Positions 12,122 to 20,985 of a stretch of 64,000 bases of DNA are shown piece after piece. A program made the translations under genes and the position numbers. Below the pieces are notes generated by a model that saw nothing but the letters and a program-made list of their open reading frames with translations, did not search any database and was not told the origin of the DNA. The DNA comes from an uncultured Eubacteriales bacterium. Lineage in GTDB: Bacteria; Bacillota; Clostridia; Christensenellales; Aristaeellaceae. The DNA lies in assembly GCA_902764875.1 (NCBI GenBank), contig CACWXP010000003.1, positions 62,001 through 126,000 on the forward strand, written 5' to 3'. Numbering within the stretch: position 1 is the stretch's first letter; the number at the start of each line of letters is the position of its first letter.

Positions 12122-12720
12122 ACCGTCGTCTCCTTTCCCCCGGCGATCAGCGCCTGTTCTTCTTTCATGAGTTTGCGTTTCCAGATCGTGCTTCCGATCA
12201 GCAGCACAATGCCGATGATCAGCAGCCCGAAAATCAGATAATGAATATCAAACCAGAAGGTGGATTCCGTGTAGAGTGTTTTCCGTTTCTCCGCGTGTTT
12301 TGCCAGTTCCTCAAAGTTGATGGCCAGGAACTGTGCCTTGAAGGTTTCGATCTGCCCGTGCGCCCAGACCGTAAAGGCGATTCCGCTCGCGGCCACCAGC
12401 GCGATGGAGCAGTAGTTTCCGATGTAGTATTTTCTGCGGTTCTGCGTGTTCGTAATGAACAGCGTCAGGCAAACCAGGATCATGCCGATCGACAGCCGCA
12501 AAAACAGCTTGTTGAACGGCTGCATGTCGTAATAAACCCGGGAACCCGTCACCGTGCTCTTGTCCAGGTTCTTTGCGCTCCGGATCGTGGTGTAAAGCGC
12601 GTCGTAAAGGTCGGTCATGATGCCGAGGGAGTAAATAAAGATCATTGCGCTGACAATCAGCAGCCCAAGGCACAGAATCTTTTGCAGCTTCATCTGCTTC
12701 TTATACATAGCCGACCACAT
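12118..12720 (-). CDS. Uncharacterised membrane protein of the sugar ABC cluster (4 of 4)
   Basis: 200 residues, not recognised. N-terminal helix (ILCLGLLIVSAMIFIYSLGIM), then a hydrophilic extracytoplasmic-looking segment of about 50 residues containing YYDMQPFNKLF. Two central helices and a C-terminal helix (YLIFGLLIIGIVLLIGSTIW) follow. It is the first gene after the solute-binding protein, from which it is separated by 170 bp containing a strong hairpin. The arrangement suggests a component that works with the importer, but its role is unknown. Confidence 0.75.
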   Translation of the reverse strand: MWSAMYKKQMKLQKILCLGLLIVSAMIFIYSLGIMTDLYDALYTTIRSAKNLDKSTVTGSRVYYDMQPFNKLFLRLSIGMILVCLTLFITNTQNRRKYYIGNYCSIALVAASGIAFTVWAHGQIETFKAQFLAINFEELAKHAEKRKTLYTESTFWFDIHYLIFGLLIIGIVLLIGSTIWKRKLMKEEQALIAGGKETTV

Positions 12721-12788
12721 CCCTCAATATTTGTTGGTCTTCCCGCTCACGGCCGTGCATCGTCCTGCCGTCCCGATGATCGGGGTTT

Positions 12789-12822
12789 CCCCGGGAGAGG
12801 CGGAATCTCCGCCTCTCCCGGG
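12789..12822 (-). other. Strong hairpin downstream of the solute-binding protein gene
   Basis: CCCGGGAGAGGCGG and its perfect complement are separated by a very short loop (15-bp stem if the closing A-T pair is counted). It lies 68 bp after the SBP stop codon. On the minus strand no T-run follows, so in the operon mRNA it is better read as a 3'-stabilising or attenuating hairpin that lets the SBP be made in excess. A T-rich stretch exists on the plus side only. Confidence 0.6.
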
Positions 12823-12890
12823 TTTGTTTTCTTTACACTCGTTAAAGTTCAATAACAGATATACTTCGTTTTCCGATCGCTCTTTCAGTC

Positions 12891-14996
12891 TCAGAAAGAG
12901 AGTTCAGCCAGCAGAGACATCACAACCGCGTAAGCCAGCAGTTCTTCCCAGGCGCCTTCCTTGATGGTCAGGTACTGTCCGCCCATCATGTTGTCCGTCA
13001 CGAAGGCGGCCGCTTCTTCGGCGTTGCCCATGCCTTCAACGGTGAAGCCCTTGGCAATGATGTCAACCAGGATGTTCTCCTGATCCTTGCCGCTCTGGAA
13101 CTTGCTGTTCAGGTCGGTGAATCCGCCCAGTTCCGCGTTCTCTTCCTTGGTGGTCGGCAGAACGGTGGGAACAGAGATGTACCAGGGATCTTCCACATCG
13201 ATCTCAAGCAGCGGGTGTTTGATCGTGCCCAGGGCGATCGCCTTGGAAATCTTTCCGGCGCCTTCCTTACCGGCGTCGCAGGTGCACTGATACTCGAACG
13301 CCTGGCTCTTCATGAAGCTCAGCGTGCTGCCCAGGTACTGCCGTGCGTAGTTGGTGTAGTTGCCCTTGCCCAGGGACCACAGTTCTTCCCAGGTCGCGTC
13401 CGCGATCACGGGCATTTCCTGACCGTTGAAGGTGAAGGTCTCGTAGCTGCCGTCATCCTTCTTCTTGATGAACTCGTCGGGACCGTAGCTCATCCGGATC
13501 ACGCCTTCGGGAGAGTAAGCGTAGTCGATCAGGGCCAGCGCCGCGTTCAGCTTGTCGGTGTTATCGCCGACACCCGCAACGGAGATGCCCCAGCCGTCGG
13601 TCTTCACAGAGCGCCAGCTTTCGGTGAACCGCATGTAAACGCCGTCTTCATGGGCCTTGTCGTACCAGCGGGCCACGGGAACCATCACCGCCATGTAGGC
13701 TTCGCCGGCATCCTTGTCCAGAACGGTCTCGTTGTAAAGGGTCTGGGTCTGGTTGTAGTCGTAGTGCATGAAGCCCAGGTCGTTCTCCAGGTAGTTCTGG
13801 GTCTTGACATCCTCGCCGTTCACGAACGCTTCGGAAATCAGGCCTTCCTGAACCAGGGTGTTCATCTTCGCCAGCGCTTCATACGTGGCGGGTTCCTGAC
13901 GGGCGTCCTTCAGATGGCCTTCCGTGTCAACGTACAGGTAGTCCTGACGGCTTTCAAGGCCGCGCACGCCGAACAGATGGCCGGCGAACCGGAACATGTC
14001 AACCCGGCGCTGGTTGTTCGCGTCTTCACGGCTGAACAGGCCCTGCACCACTTCCGTGCCGTTGAGGGTCTGGGGGTTCGCAACCACGCAGCGCAGCAGC
14101 GCCACCAGTTCGTCCGCATCCCAGGCCGCGTTCTGTCCGATGAACAGGTTGGAGCGCTCTGTGCCGTAATATCCGCCGTAGGTCTTGTCGATGTATTCGC
14201 GCAGCATGTTGACCGCAGCCACACCGTCGAGTTCGCCCGCTTCGTTCATCTTCGCGATGATGTTGCCGTAAGCGTCATAGTCCTTGGTCACGATTTCAAC
14301 CGCGTCGCCCGCCAGGTTGGGGGTCTCGATTTCAATCTTGCCTTCCGTGGGCATGTAGGGGGTGTAAACCGGAGCCGCCAGCTTCTTGGAAGCTTCCGCG
14401 GTAAATTCGCCTTCGCCGTCCAGCAGTTTCTTCACCCAGTCAACCCGCATCAGGGGCATCCGCTCAATGTCGTCAACACCGTCGAAGTAGGGGCTGAAAT
14501 AGATGGCGCCGGTGTCGGTGTTGCCGGTGATGGACAACAGAACGATGGGGTTCGCTTCCAGATAGGCCTTGAAGTTCGGCATCTGATCCAGATAGTCCGC
14601 AAGGTTCACGACCAGGCCGTTTTCGCCCGCTTCGCTCAGCTTCGCCGCCGTGCCGCTCAGCACGTCAACGTTGTCCATCTGCTCTTTCCAGTAGTCAAAT
14701 TCCTTGGCCGCGCTGTTGCCCTGGTAAACGCTGGTGAACTTGATTCCCAGCGTATCCTGGATCGCAACCCAGGTGGGCTTCAGGTCGCCCGTGTTGTAGG
14801 TCACGCCGTTGGCCAGCGTGATGCCTTCGCCCGCGACTTCCGCGTCAAAGGTCAGGCCGGTTTTGGCATTGTTGTAGCCGGTGCCCATGCGAAGTTCGGT
14901 GCCTTCCGCATAGGGCAGCGCGTTTTCCGCGCCGGCCAGTCCGACCACGGAAAGAACCATGATCAGTGCCAGTACCATAGAGAGAAACTTTTTCAT
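12891..14996 (-). CDS. Extracellular sugar-binding protein of an Lpl-type ABC importer
   Basis: 701 residues, the long type of family 1 solute-binding protein that accompanies LplB/LplC permeases. An N-terminal signal peptide (KKFLSMVLALIMVLSVVG) ends in LAGAENALP. That looks like a signal peptidase I site; no lipobox cysteine is present. The mature protein shows binding-protein features such as MRVDWVKKLLDG, DKLNAALALIDYAYSPEGV and a Trp/Tyr-rich middle. An AGGAGGG-like ribosome binding site lies just upstream. Given the cluster, the ligand is probably a pectin-derived oligogalacturonide or rhamnogalacturonide, which is inference from neighbours. Confidence 0.92.
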   Translation of the reverse strand: MKKFLSMVLALIMVLSVVGLAGAENALPYAEGTELRMGTGYNNAKTGLTFDAEVAGEGITLANGVTYNTGDLKPTWVAIQDTLGIKFTSVYQGNSAAKEFDYWKEQMDNVDVLSGTAAKLSEAGENGLVVNLADYLDQMPNFKAYLEANPIVLLSITGNTDTGAIYFSPYFDGVDDIERMPLMRVDWVKKLLDGEGEFTAEASKKLAAPVYTPYMPTEGKIEIETPNLAGDAVEIVTKDYDAYGNIIAKMNEAGELDGVAAVNMLREYIDKTYGGYYGTERSNLFIGQNAAWDADELVALLRCVVANPQTLNGTEVVQGLFSREDANNQRRVDMFRFAGHLFGVRGLESRQDYLYVDTEGHLKDARQEPATYEALAKMNTLVQEGLISEAFVNGEDVKTQNYLENDLGFMHYDYNQTQTLYNETVLDKDAGEAYMAVMVPVARWYDKAHEDGVYMRFTESWRSVKTDGWGISVAGVGDNTDKLNAALALIDYAYSPEGVIRMSYGPDEFIKKKDDGSYETFTFNGQEMPVIADATWEELWSLGKGNYTNYARQYLGSTLSFMKSQAFEYQCTCDAGKEGAGKISKAIALGTIKHPLLEIDVEDPWYISVPTVLPTTKEENAELGGFTDLNSKFQSGKDQENILVDIIAKGFTVEGMGNAEEAAAFVTDNMMGGQYLTIKEGAWEELLAYAVVMSLLAELSF

Positions 14997-15053
14997 CTTG
15001 GGATACCCTCCTTTTATTTTTGAACGGTTGCCCTCAACCGTCGGGATACATAT

Positions 15054-15944
15054 TTATTCCTTCACTCCGCCGACATTGGTTCCTTTGGCGAAGTACTTCT
15101 GAATAAACGGATAAATCACCAGAATCGGGATGATCGAACAAACGATCAGCGCGTAAATCATCGAATCCGGCGCGTAAACCCGGTTCCAGCCGGTCATCTG
15201 ATCCGGATCCGTATACATCTCCAGCTGCAGTCGGATAAATACCTGCAGCGGATGCTCGTTTCCGTTTGAAATCATCTGCCGTGCCCAGAAGTATCCGTTC
15301 CACCGGCTGATCGCGAAGAACAGTGCCACCGTGGCAATCGTGCTCTTGCTCATGGGGATGTAAACCTTGTTCAGAACCTGCAGTTCCGTCGCTCCGTCAA
15401 CAATGGCCGCTTCCTCAATCTCGCCCGGCACGTTCTCAAACGCGTTTCGCAGGAGAATGATGTTCATCGCCGCCATACCCATTGCGATCACCACCAGCCA
15501 TTTGTCATCCATAATGCCGATGGAGTTGAAAACCCGCTGCGTGTCCAGATAGTTCAGGTATTGAGGCACAATACCGGCTGAAAACCACATCGTGAAAACC
15601 AGGAAAAAGTTGAATGTCTTCCGGAAGAGCAGCCGTTTCTTGCTCAGTGCATAGGCGCCCAGGATGGAAACGCCCAGTGCCCACAGCGTCCCGTAAAAAG
15701 TCAGGAACAGCGTATTGGCATAGGAGTTCCAGAACATGTTATTCGAAAACATGCTGGAAAACGCCTCAAACTGAATATCCTTCGGCAGCAGCACAACCTC
15801 GCTGTATTCAACGGCGTGCCGTCCGCTGATGGACGCCGAAACGGCGTAAACAAACGGATAGAGGCACATCAGCGCGAATACTGTCAGCAGCACATAGCTC
15901 AATACCTTGAAGATCAGTTCGGAGATCTCCAGTTTTCTTTTCAT
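15054..15944 (-). CDS. Carbohydrate ABC transporter permease, LplC type
   Basis: 296 residues with six predicted membrane helices. It has the permease EAA loop near ENVPGEIEEAAIVDGATELQ, which contacts the ATPase. The N terminus KVLSYVLLTVFALMCLYPFVYA and the C-terminal ending FAKGTNVGGVKE are typical of the LplC/YtcP group. It pairs with the LplB-type permease ending 15 bp upstream. The ribosome binding site AAAGGAGGGATCC is strong. Confidence 0.93.
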   Translation of the reverse strand: MKRKLEISELIFKVLSYVLLTVFALMCLYPFVYAVSASISGRHAVEYSEVVLLPKDIQFEAFSSMFSNNMFWNSYANTLFLTFYGTLWALGVSILGAYALSKKRLLFRKTFNFFLVFTMWFSAGIVPQYLNYLDTQRVFNSIGIMDDKWLVVIAMGMAAMNIILLRNAFENVPGEIEEAAIVDGATELQVLNKVYIPMSKSTIATVALFFAISRWNGYFWARQMISNGNEHPLQVFIRLQLEMYTDPDQMTGWNRVYAPDSMIYALIVCSIIPILVIYPFIQKYFAKGTNVGGVKE

Positions 15945-15959
15945 TCCCGGATCCCTCCT

Positions 15960-17015
15960 TTAGTAAAGCGATGTGTTGGCTGCCTTGCGGGCGATGGTGT
16001 TGGCCCCGATCACCAGCAGCATGCCGACAACGTTGTTCATCATTTCCGCCGCGCTGGCGATGCCCGTTCCTGCGCCGCCGCCCAGGCCCGTCCGATAGGC
16101 CAGCGTGGAAATCACGTCTGCCGTCACATAGGTTTTTGTGTTATAAAGCAGCAATACTTTTTCATATCCGATGTTCAGCAGCGATCCGATCCGGGTAATC
16201 AGCATGATCACGATGGTCGAGAGAATGCTCGGCAATACCACATACCGCATCTGTGCCCATTTGTTTGCCCCGTCGATCTGCGCCGCCTCATAGCTCGTCG
16301 GCGAAATCGCGATAATCGCCGCAAAGAAAACGATACTGCCGTATCCGGCCTCCTCCCAGATTCCGCTGATCTGGTAAATCGCCCGGAAATAATCCGGATT
16401 ATTCAGCAATCCCGCGTTTCCGACCTCCTGGGAAATGATCCCGAGCTTCACCAAAGCCTGGCTCACGATGCCCATCTGCCCGATAATCGATCCCTGTTTC
16501 ACCAGCATCGTCACCAGAGATGTCATAACAACCGTACTCATGAACTTCGGAAGATAGGTCATCACCTGAAGGGTGCTCCGTGCTGCGTTCGACCGGATCT
16601 CGTTGAAGAACAGTGCCAGGATGATCGGCATCGGGAATCCGAAACACAGCCCGTAGAAGCTCAGCAGGAACGTGTTCCGCATCGCCATCCAGAAGTTCTG
16701 TCCGAGGCTGTCTCCGCCGACCAGCAGCCGTTTAAAATAGCTGAAGCCGGAGAAAAGCTGGTCGTTCACGGGCAGAATCCCGTCCGGAACCTTGAAGCTC
16801 CCCAGCAGTTCATACATCGGGAAGTACCGCCAGAAAAGGAACACCAGCAGCATTGGCACCAGCATCACGTAAAGCCGCCAGTCCTTCACAATCGTCCGCC
16901 CGACGTTTTTCCAGTAGTGCTTCTCAACGTCGTCGCGCACCGCCTGCTCTGGATCCTCCCGGTATTTGCCCGTTTCCGGATCCAGAATCAGATAATCCGC
17001 CGCTTTCCCTTTCAT
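15960..17015 (-). CDS. Carbohydrate ABC transporter permease, LplB type
   Basis: 351 residues. A longer hydrophilic N terminus of about 45 residues is followed by six helices starting at LYVMLVPMLLVFLFWRYFPMYE. The EAA-type loop is ISPTSYEAAQIDGANKWAQ. It forms the heterodimeric channel with the LplC-type protein. It lies at the head of the transport genes, 32 bp after the small membrane protein at 17048. Confidence 0.93.
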   Translation of the reverse strand: MKGKAADYLILDPETGKYREDPEQAVRDDVEKHYWKNVGRTIVKDWRLYVMLVPMLLVFLFWRYFPMYELLGSFKVPDGILPVNDQLFSGFSYFKRLLVGGDSLGQNFWMAMRNTFLLSFYGLCFGFPMPIILALFFNEIRSNAARSTLQVMTYLPKFMSTVVMTSLVTMLVKQGSIIGQMGIVSQALVKLGIISQEVGNAGLLNNPDYFRAIYQISGIWEEAGYGSIVFFAAIIAISPTSYEAAQIDGANKWAQMRYVVLPSILSTIVIMLITRIGSLLNIGYEKVLLLYNTKTYVTADVISTLAYRTGLGGGAGTGIASAAEMMNNVVGMLLVIGANTIARKAANTSLY

Positions 17016-17047
17016 ACCGATCTCCTCCCAACCCTAAACCCTACGTT

Positions 17048-17614
17048 CTAATCCTCCGGACGGTTGATCCTTTCCAGATAATGCCGCTGTTCTTCCAGAA
17101 TGCCGTCCAGCCGGGCGGCAATCCAAAGGATCACAATCGTGAAAATGTAGGTCACCGAGTCCGCCGTCACGTAGAGCAATAATCCTTCCGCCGGCGTCCC
17201 CGTGATCAGGGCAATCAGTGCCCGTCCGATCTGCATGGCCGCCACCGTCAAAACCCCGAACGCGATGTTGAACAGCACGTTCCCGTGCAGCGCTTCCCAT
17301 CCCCGTTTTTTCAGAAGGGGCCATACGGCCAGCGCCGCCAGGTTTCCGACCCCGTAAATCAGGAACTGAATCCCGTTTCCCCTCAGAGCCAGCACCGTAA
17401 CGATCCCGCCAATCGCCGCGTGAAGTGCGCACCACGGTCCCCACCGCACCATCACAATGGCCGTCACAGCCGGAACGACGGAAACAGTCCACGCTTCTTT
17501 TGGAAACCACGCCGTCGCCGCCCGGTTGATCACCGTTTCGAAAACGATCAGCATGATCGCGAACAGGGAACAGTCAATCGCCCGGTATTGACTCAGCGAT
17601 CTTGTTCCCTGCAC
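17048..17614 (-). CDS. Six-helix membrane protein resembling ECF transporter S components
   Basis: 188 residues from a GTG start at 17614 preceded by GGGGGTGA. The protein is almost entirely hydrophobic, with about five to six helices, for example YRAIDCSLFAIMLIVFETVI and VVPAVTAIVMVRWGPWCALH. Its size and the interior GNLAALAVWPL stretch are like substrate-binding S components of ECF transporters. No ECF ATPases are in the window, so it would have to use a shared energising module. It is the first gene behind a promoter at 17669-17697 and may co-transcribe with the Lpl importer. The family call is tentative. Confidence 0.55.
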   Translation of the reverse strand: MQGTRSLSQYRAIDCSLFAIMLIVFETVINRAATAWFPKEAWTVSVVPAVTAIVMVRWGPWCALHAAIGGIVTVLALRGNGIQFLIYGVGNLAALAVWPLLKKRGWEALHGNVLFNIAFGVLTVAAMQIGRALIALITGTPAEGLLLYVTADSVTYIFTIVILWIAARLDGILEEQRHYLERINRPED

Positions 17615-17668
17615 GCGCTCACCCCCGAATAGTGTTCTGTTTAAAAACGGACTCTGAAAACAATGAAT

Positions 17669-17697
17669 ATTATACAGGAAATTGTCTGTTTCTGCAA
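17669..17697 (-). promoter_or_regulatory. Candidate internal promoter for the transport genes
   Basis: On the minus strand TTGCAG (17697 to 17692) and TATAAT (17674 to 17669) are separated by 17 bp. An imperfect inverted repeat, CAGGAAATTGTC with GACAAATTTCCTG (17675-17722), spans the same place. The promoter may therefore be folded into or regulated by that element. It lies between kduD and the 188-residue membrane protein gene. Confidence 0.55.
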
Positions 17698-17728
17698 ATA
17701 CGTCCCGACAAATTTCCTGGGTCCTTCG

Positions 17729-18526
17729 TCACGGCTGCTTCCCGATGTAGGCCAGAATGCCGCCGTCCACGTACAATACGTGGCCGTTCACGAAGTTGCT
17801 GGCGTCCGAAGCCAGGAAAACAGCCGGACCCTGCAGGTCTTCCGGCGTGCCCCAGCGGGCGGCCGGCGTCTTGGCGATGATGAACTGATCAAAAGGATGA
17901 CGGCTGCCGTCGGGCTGCTTCTCCCGCAGCGGCGCGGTCTGGGGCGTCGCGATGTAGCCCGGTCCGATGCCGTTGCACTGAATGTTGTGCTCGCCGTATT
18001 CGCTGCAGATATTCCGGGTCAGCATCTTCAGGCCGCCCTTGGCTGCCGCGTAGGCGGAAACCGTTTCCCGGCCCAGCTCGCTCATCATGCTGCAGATGTT
18101 GATGATTTTGCCGTGTCCCTTCGCGATCATGGAGGGGATCACCGCTTTGGCGCAGATGAACGGAGCGTTCAGGTCCACGTCGATCACCTTGCGGAATTCC
18201 GCCGCGCTCATCTCGATCATCGGAATCCGGCGGATAATACCCGCGTTGTTCACCAGGATGTCGATCACGCCGATTTCGCTCTCGATCTGCTTCACCAAAG
18301 CCTGCACGGCCTCTTCGTTCGTAACGTCGCAAACATAGCCCTTGGCCTCAATGCCCTTTTCGGCATAGGCCTTCAGTCCCTTGTCAACCAGTTCCTGGTT
18401 AATGTCGTTGAAGATAATCTTAGCCCCCGCCGCGGAAAAAGCCTCGGCAATGGCAAACCCGATCCCGTAACTGGCCCCGGTAATCCATGCATTTTTCCCT
18501 TTGAGACTGAAAGCGTTCATATCCAT
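17729..18526 (-). CDS. kduD: 2-dehydro-3-deoxy-D-gluconate 5-dehydrogenase (SDR family)
   Basis: 265-residue short-chain dehydrogenase. Cofactor motif TGASYGIG, the NNAG motif (LVNNAGI), catalytic Ser in NICSMMSELG and the YAAAK catalytic pair are present. KduD reduces 2,5-diketo-3-deoxygluconate to KDG, the step after KduI in unsaturated uronate breakdown. The C terminus (NGHVLYVDGGILAYIGKQP) also fits the closely related gluconate 5-dehydrogenases, so that activity is the main alternative. Its position 16 bp after kduI favours KduD. Confidence 0.85.
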   Translation of the reverse strand: MDMNAFSLKGKNAWITGASYGIGFAIAEAFSAAGAKIIFNDINQELVDKGLKAYAEKGIEAKGYVCDVTNEEAVQALVKQIESEIGVIDILVNNAGIIRRIPMIEMSAAEFRKVIDVDLNAPFICAKAVIPSMIAKGHGKIINICSMMSELGRETVSAYAAAKGGLKMLTRNICSEYGEHNIQCNGIGPGYIATPQTAPLREKQPDGSRHPFDQFIIAKTPAARWGTPEDLQGPAVFLASDASNFVNGHVLYVDGGILAYIGKQP

Positions 18527-18542
18527 GACTCTGTTCCTCCCC

Positions 18543-19385
18543 TTATCTTAATTCGGTGGTTTTGATGTTATCCATATCATCAAAAGCCTGGTTTTCCCCG
18601 CCCATCGCCCAGATGAACGTATAATTGCTCGTGCCCGCCCCGGCGTGAATGGACCACGAAGGCGAAATCACCGCCTGTTCGTTCTGCATCACGATGTGCC
18701 GGGTCTCCTGCCCTTCGCCCATCATATGGAAAACAACATTGTCTTCCGGCACTTCGAAGTAGAAGTAGACTTCCATCCGCCGCTCGTGCGTGTGTGCCGG
18801 CATCGTATTCCACACGCTTCCGGTCTCCAGCACCGTCATGCCCATCGACAGCTGGCAAGTCTTCAGCACCGAGGGATGAATGAACTGGTTGATCACCCGC
18901 TTGTTGCTGGTCGCCGTGTCGCCGCAGGGCTTCTTCGCCGCGTCCGCAATCTTGATCAGCTTGTTTTCATAGCTGCAATGCGCCGGCGCAGAAACCAGAT
19001 AGAACTTTGCGGGGTTCTCCGCGCTGTCGGAGGAGAAAAGCACTTCCTTCGCGCCCTTCGTCAGGTACAGGCAGTCCTTGTACCCCAGCTCGTAAACCGT
19101 ACCGTCAACGGTCACTTTTCCGCTCCCGCCAACGTTGAACATACCGCACTCCCGGCGTTCCAGGAAATACTCCGTCCCGAAATTGTGCCAGATGTCGATG
19201 CCCTTGTCGATGGAAACCGTCTCTTTCACCGGCATAATCCCCATCGTCACCATCCGGTCCACGTGGCTGTAAACCGCTTCCACCGTTTCCGGCGTGAACA
19301 GTTTTTCAATCAGGAATTCCTTCCGGGTTTCCTCCGTCGTGTAACGTTTGAAGTCCCGTTGATTGCAGCTGTAGCGAATATCCAT
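18543..19385 (-). CDS. kduI: 5-keto-4-deoxyuronate isomerase
   Basis: 280 residues from the ATG at 19385 (MDIRYSCNQRDFKRYTTEE), with ribosome binding site GAGGGAGAG. It converts 5-keto-4-deoxyuronate, released by GH105, to 2,5-diketo-3-deoxygluconate. The zinc ligands of the family are visible as HTHERRME (two His and a Glu at the standard spacing) and the later His in SIHAGAG. A cupin-type double barrel of normal length is expected. It is followed at 16 bp by kduD. Confidence 0.95.
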   Translation of the reverse strand: MDIRYSCNQRDFKRYTTEETRKEFLIEKLFTPETVEAVYSHVDRMVTMGIMPVKETVSIDKGIDIWHNFGTEYFLERRECGMFNVGGSGKVTVDGTVYELGYKDCLYLTKGAKEVLFSSDSAENPAKFYLVSAPAHCSYENKLIKIADAAKKPCGDTATSNKRVINQFIHPSVLKTCQLSMGMTVLETGSVWNTMPAHTHERRMEVYFYFEVPEDNVVFHMMGEGQETRHIVMQNEQAVISPSWSIHAGAGTSNYTFIWAMGGENQAFDDMDNIKTTELR

Positions 19386-19396
19386 GTTTCTCTCCC

Positions 19397-20947
19397 TCAC
19401 CTTTCTGATATCTCTCCGACGTTCTCCGCGTCGATCCATTCGCCGTCCACGCCCGCATACTGAACGTGATCCAGCGTAACCTTTCCGACATTTTTCAGGA
19501 TCAGTCCCCGCTTCCGGCAGGGTTCAACCCCGTCTGCCATAGCCGGCACCAAAGCCTCCGCCTCCGGATCAAACCGGAAGCTGCAGTCCTTCAGGGCGAT
19601 GTGCTCCGCCGGTTGTTCCGGAAGTCCCAGCACATAGGCCGCGCAGGCTTTACAGCCCGCCGCATCAACCTGCTCAAACCGGATCTCCCCGATCCGCGGC
19701 GTTGTCTCGTCAACCGGCTTCTTCTCCCGGCTCTGCACCCATTCATCGTGCCCGTCCGGGTCACAGAAGTACATGCTGTTGACAATCAGGGGCATCTTCA
19801 CCCCATCCATCACAACCTTTTCAAACAGGATGTCGTCGATCACCCCATCCCTGCCCCGGCCCCGCCGGGTTTTGATCCGCAGTCCCCGGTCGTTGCCTTT
19901 CATGTAGCAGTGGTGCACCCGCACCTTCCGGATCCCGCCGGCCATCTCGCTCCCGAGGGTGACCCCGCCGTGTCCGTCCAGCATCGCGCACCAGGCGATC
20001 TCCACGTCCTCGCAGGGCCGCCGGTATTTCTTCCCGATCCGGATCTTTCCGCTCTTCAGGGCGATGCAGTCGTCCCCCACCGAAATTTCCGTTCCGAGCA
20101 GCCGCACCTTCCGGCAGCTTTCCGGATCAAATCCGTCCGTGTTCGGGCTGTCCCAGGGGGCCCGGATCTGAAGGTCGATGAAGTCCAGCTCCTCGCTAAA
20201 GGCGGGATGCAGGTTCCAGCTCGGACTGTTTATGAACGTCAGTCCCTGAAAAAGCATGTTCTTGCATCGCTGGGTGTAAATCAGGTGTCCCCGCCATGCA
20301 ATCCGCTTTTCCTTCGGGTCGATCCACCAGTCGCTTTCACCTGCCCGTCCGTCGATCACTCCTTCGCCGATCACGGCGGTGTCTTCCGCGTCGATGGCCG
20401 TCAGCGCCGAGGCAAAGCCTTCCTCGCTGTTGCCTTCCCAAAGGCCCATCAGAAGTTCGCCGTCTGCGTTCTCCGCCGGAACGATCTCCGGAAGAATCGG
20501 GAACCGCGTCCGGTCCGTTTCCAGCCGAATCACAGCCCCCGCAGGTATTTCCAACGTGATGTGGCTTTTCAGGAACAGCGGCCCCGTCCGATAATTCCCG
20601 GCGGGCACCAGCACTCTTCCCCCCGCCGGACAGCACAAAATCGCCGCCTGCAGCATGGCCGTGTCATCGGAAACGCCGTCGCCCTTCGCGCCGAAGTCCC
20701 GTACGTCCAGGGTGCAAAGCTCCGTTTTCGTCCGGAAGCACAGCCTCTCCGTTTCCCCGCCGTTTTTCCGGCTTTCCAGGGTATATTCCGTGTCCGGTTC
20801 CAGGTCAAAAAGGGAAGTTACTGAACGGTATTCCTCGCAAAGCTCTTCGCCGTTCAGGAAAAGCACCCGCTTTTCCCTGGCCTCATAAAGTCCCTCCGGA
20901 TCCAGCAAAATGCTGCAGCTCCGGCTGGTCAAGCATAAAACCTTCAA
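19397..20947 (-). CDS. GH28 polygalacturonase/exo-polygalacturonase, cytoplasmic
   Basis: 516 residues without a signal peptide. An N-terminal fibronectin-like segment (about 1-75) precedes the beta-helix, which opens with VRDFGAKGDGVSDDTAML. All four GH28 active-site motifs are present: NTDGFD, GDDCIALKSG, GHGGVTLGSE and RIKTRRGRG. The catalytic aspartates are therefore intact. A cytoplasmic location and company of uronate isomerases point to an exo-acting enzyme that trims imported oligogalacturonides to galacturonate. It lies between uxaC and kduI in one transcription unit. Confidence 0.94.
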   Translation of the reverse strand: MKVLCLTSRSCSILLDPEGLYEAREKRVLFLNGEELCEEYRSVTSLFDLEPDTEYTLESRKNGGETERLCFRTKTELCTLDVRDFGAKGDGVSDDTAMLQAAILCCPAGGRVLVPAGNYRTGPLFLKSHITLEIPAGAVIRLETDRTRFPILPEIVPAENADGELLMGLWEGNSEEGFASALTAIDAEDTAVIGEGVIDGRAGESDWWIDPKEKRIAWRGHLIYTQRCKNMLFQGLTFINSPSWNLHPAFSEELDFIDLQIRAPWDSPNTDGFDPESCRKVRLLGTEISVGDDCIALKSGKIRIGKKYRRPCEDVEIAWCAMLDGHGGVTLGSEMAGGIRKVRVHHCYMKGNDRGLRIKTRRGRGRDGVIDDILFEKVVMDGVKMPLIVNSMYFCDPDGHDEWVQSREKKPVDETTPRIGEIRFEQVDAAGCKACAAYVLGLPEQPAEHIALKDCSFRFDPEAEALVPAMADGVEPCRKRGLILKNVGKVTLDHVQYAGVDGEWIDAENVGEISER

Positions 20948-20985
20948 ACCTGCATTCTCCCCGCTGTCTGCAATTCAGGATCCGC

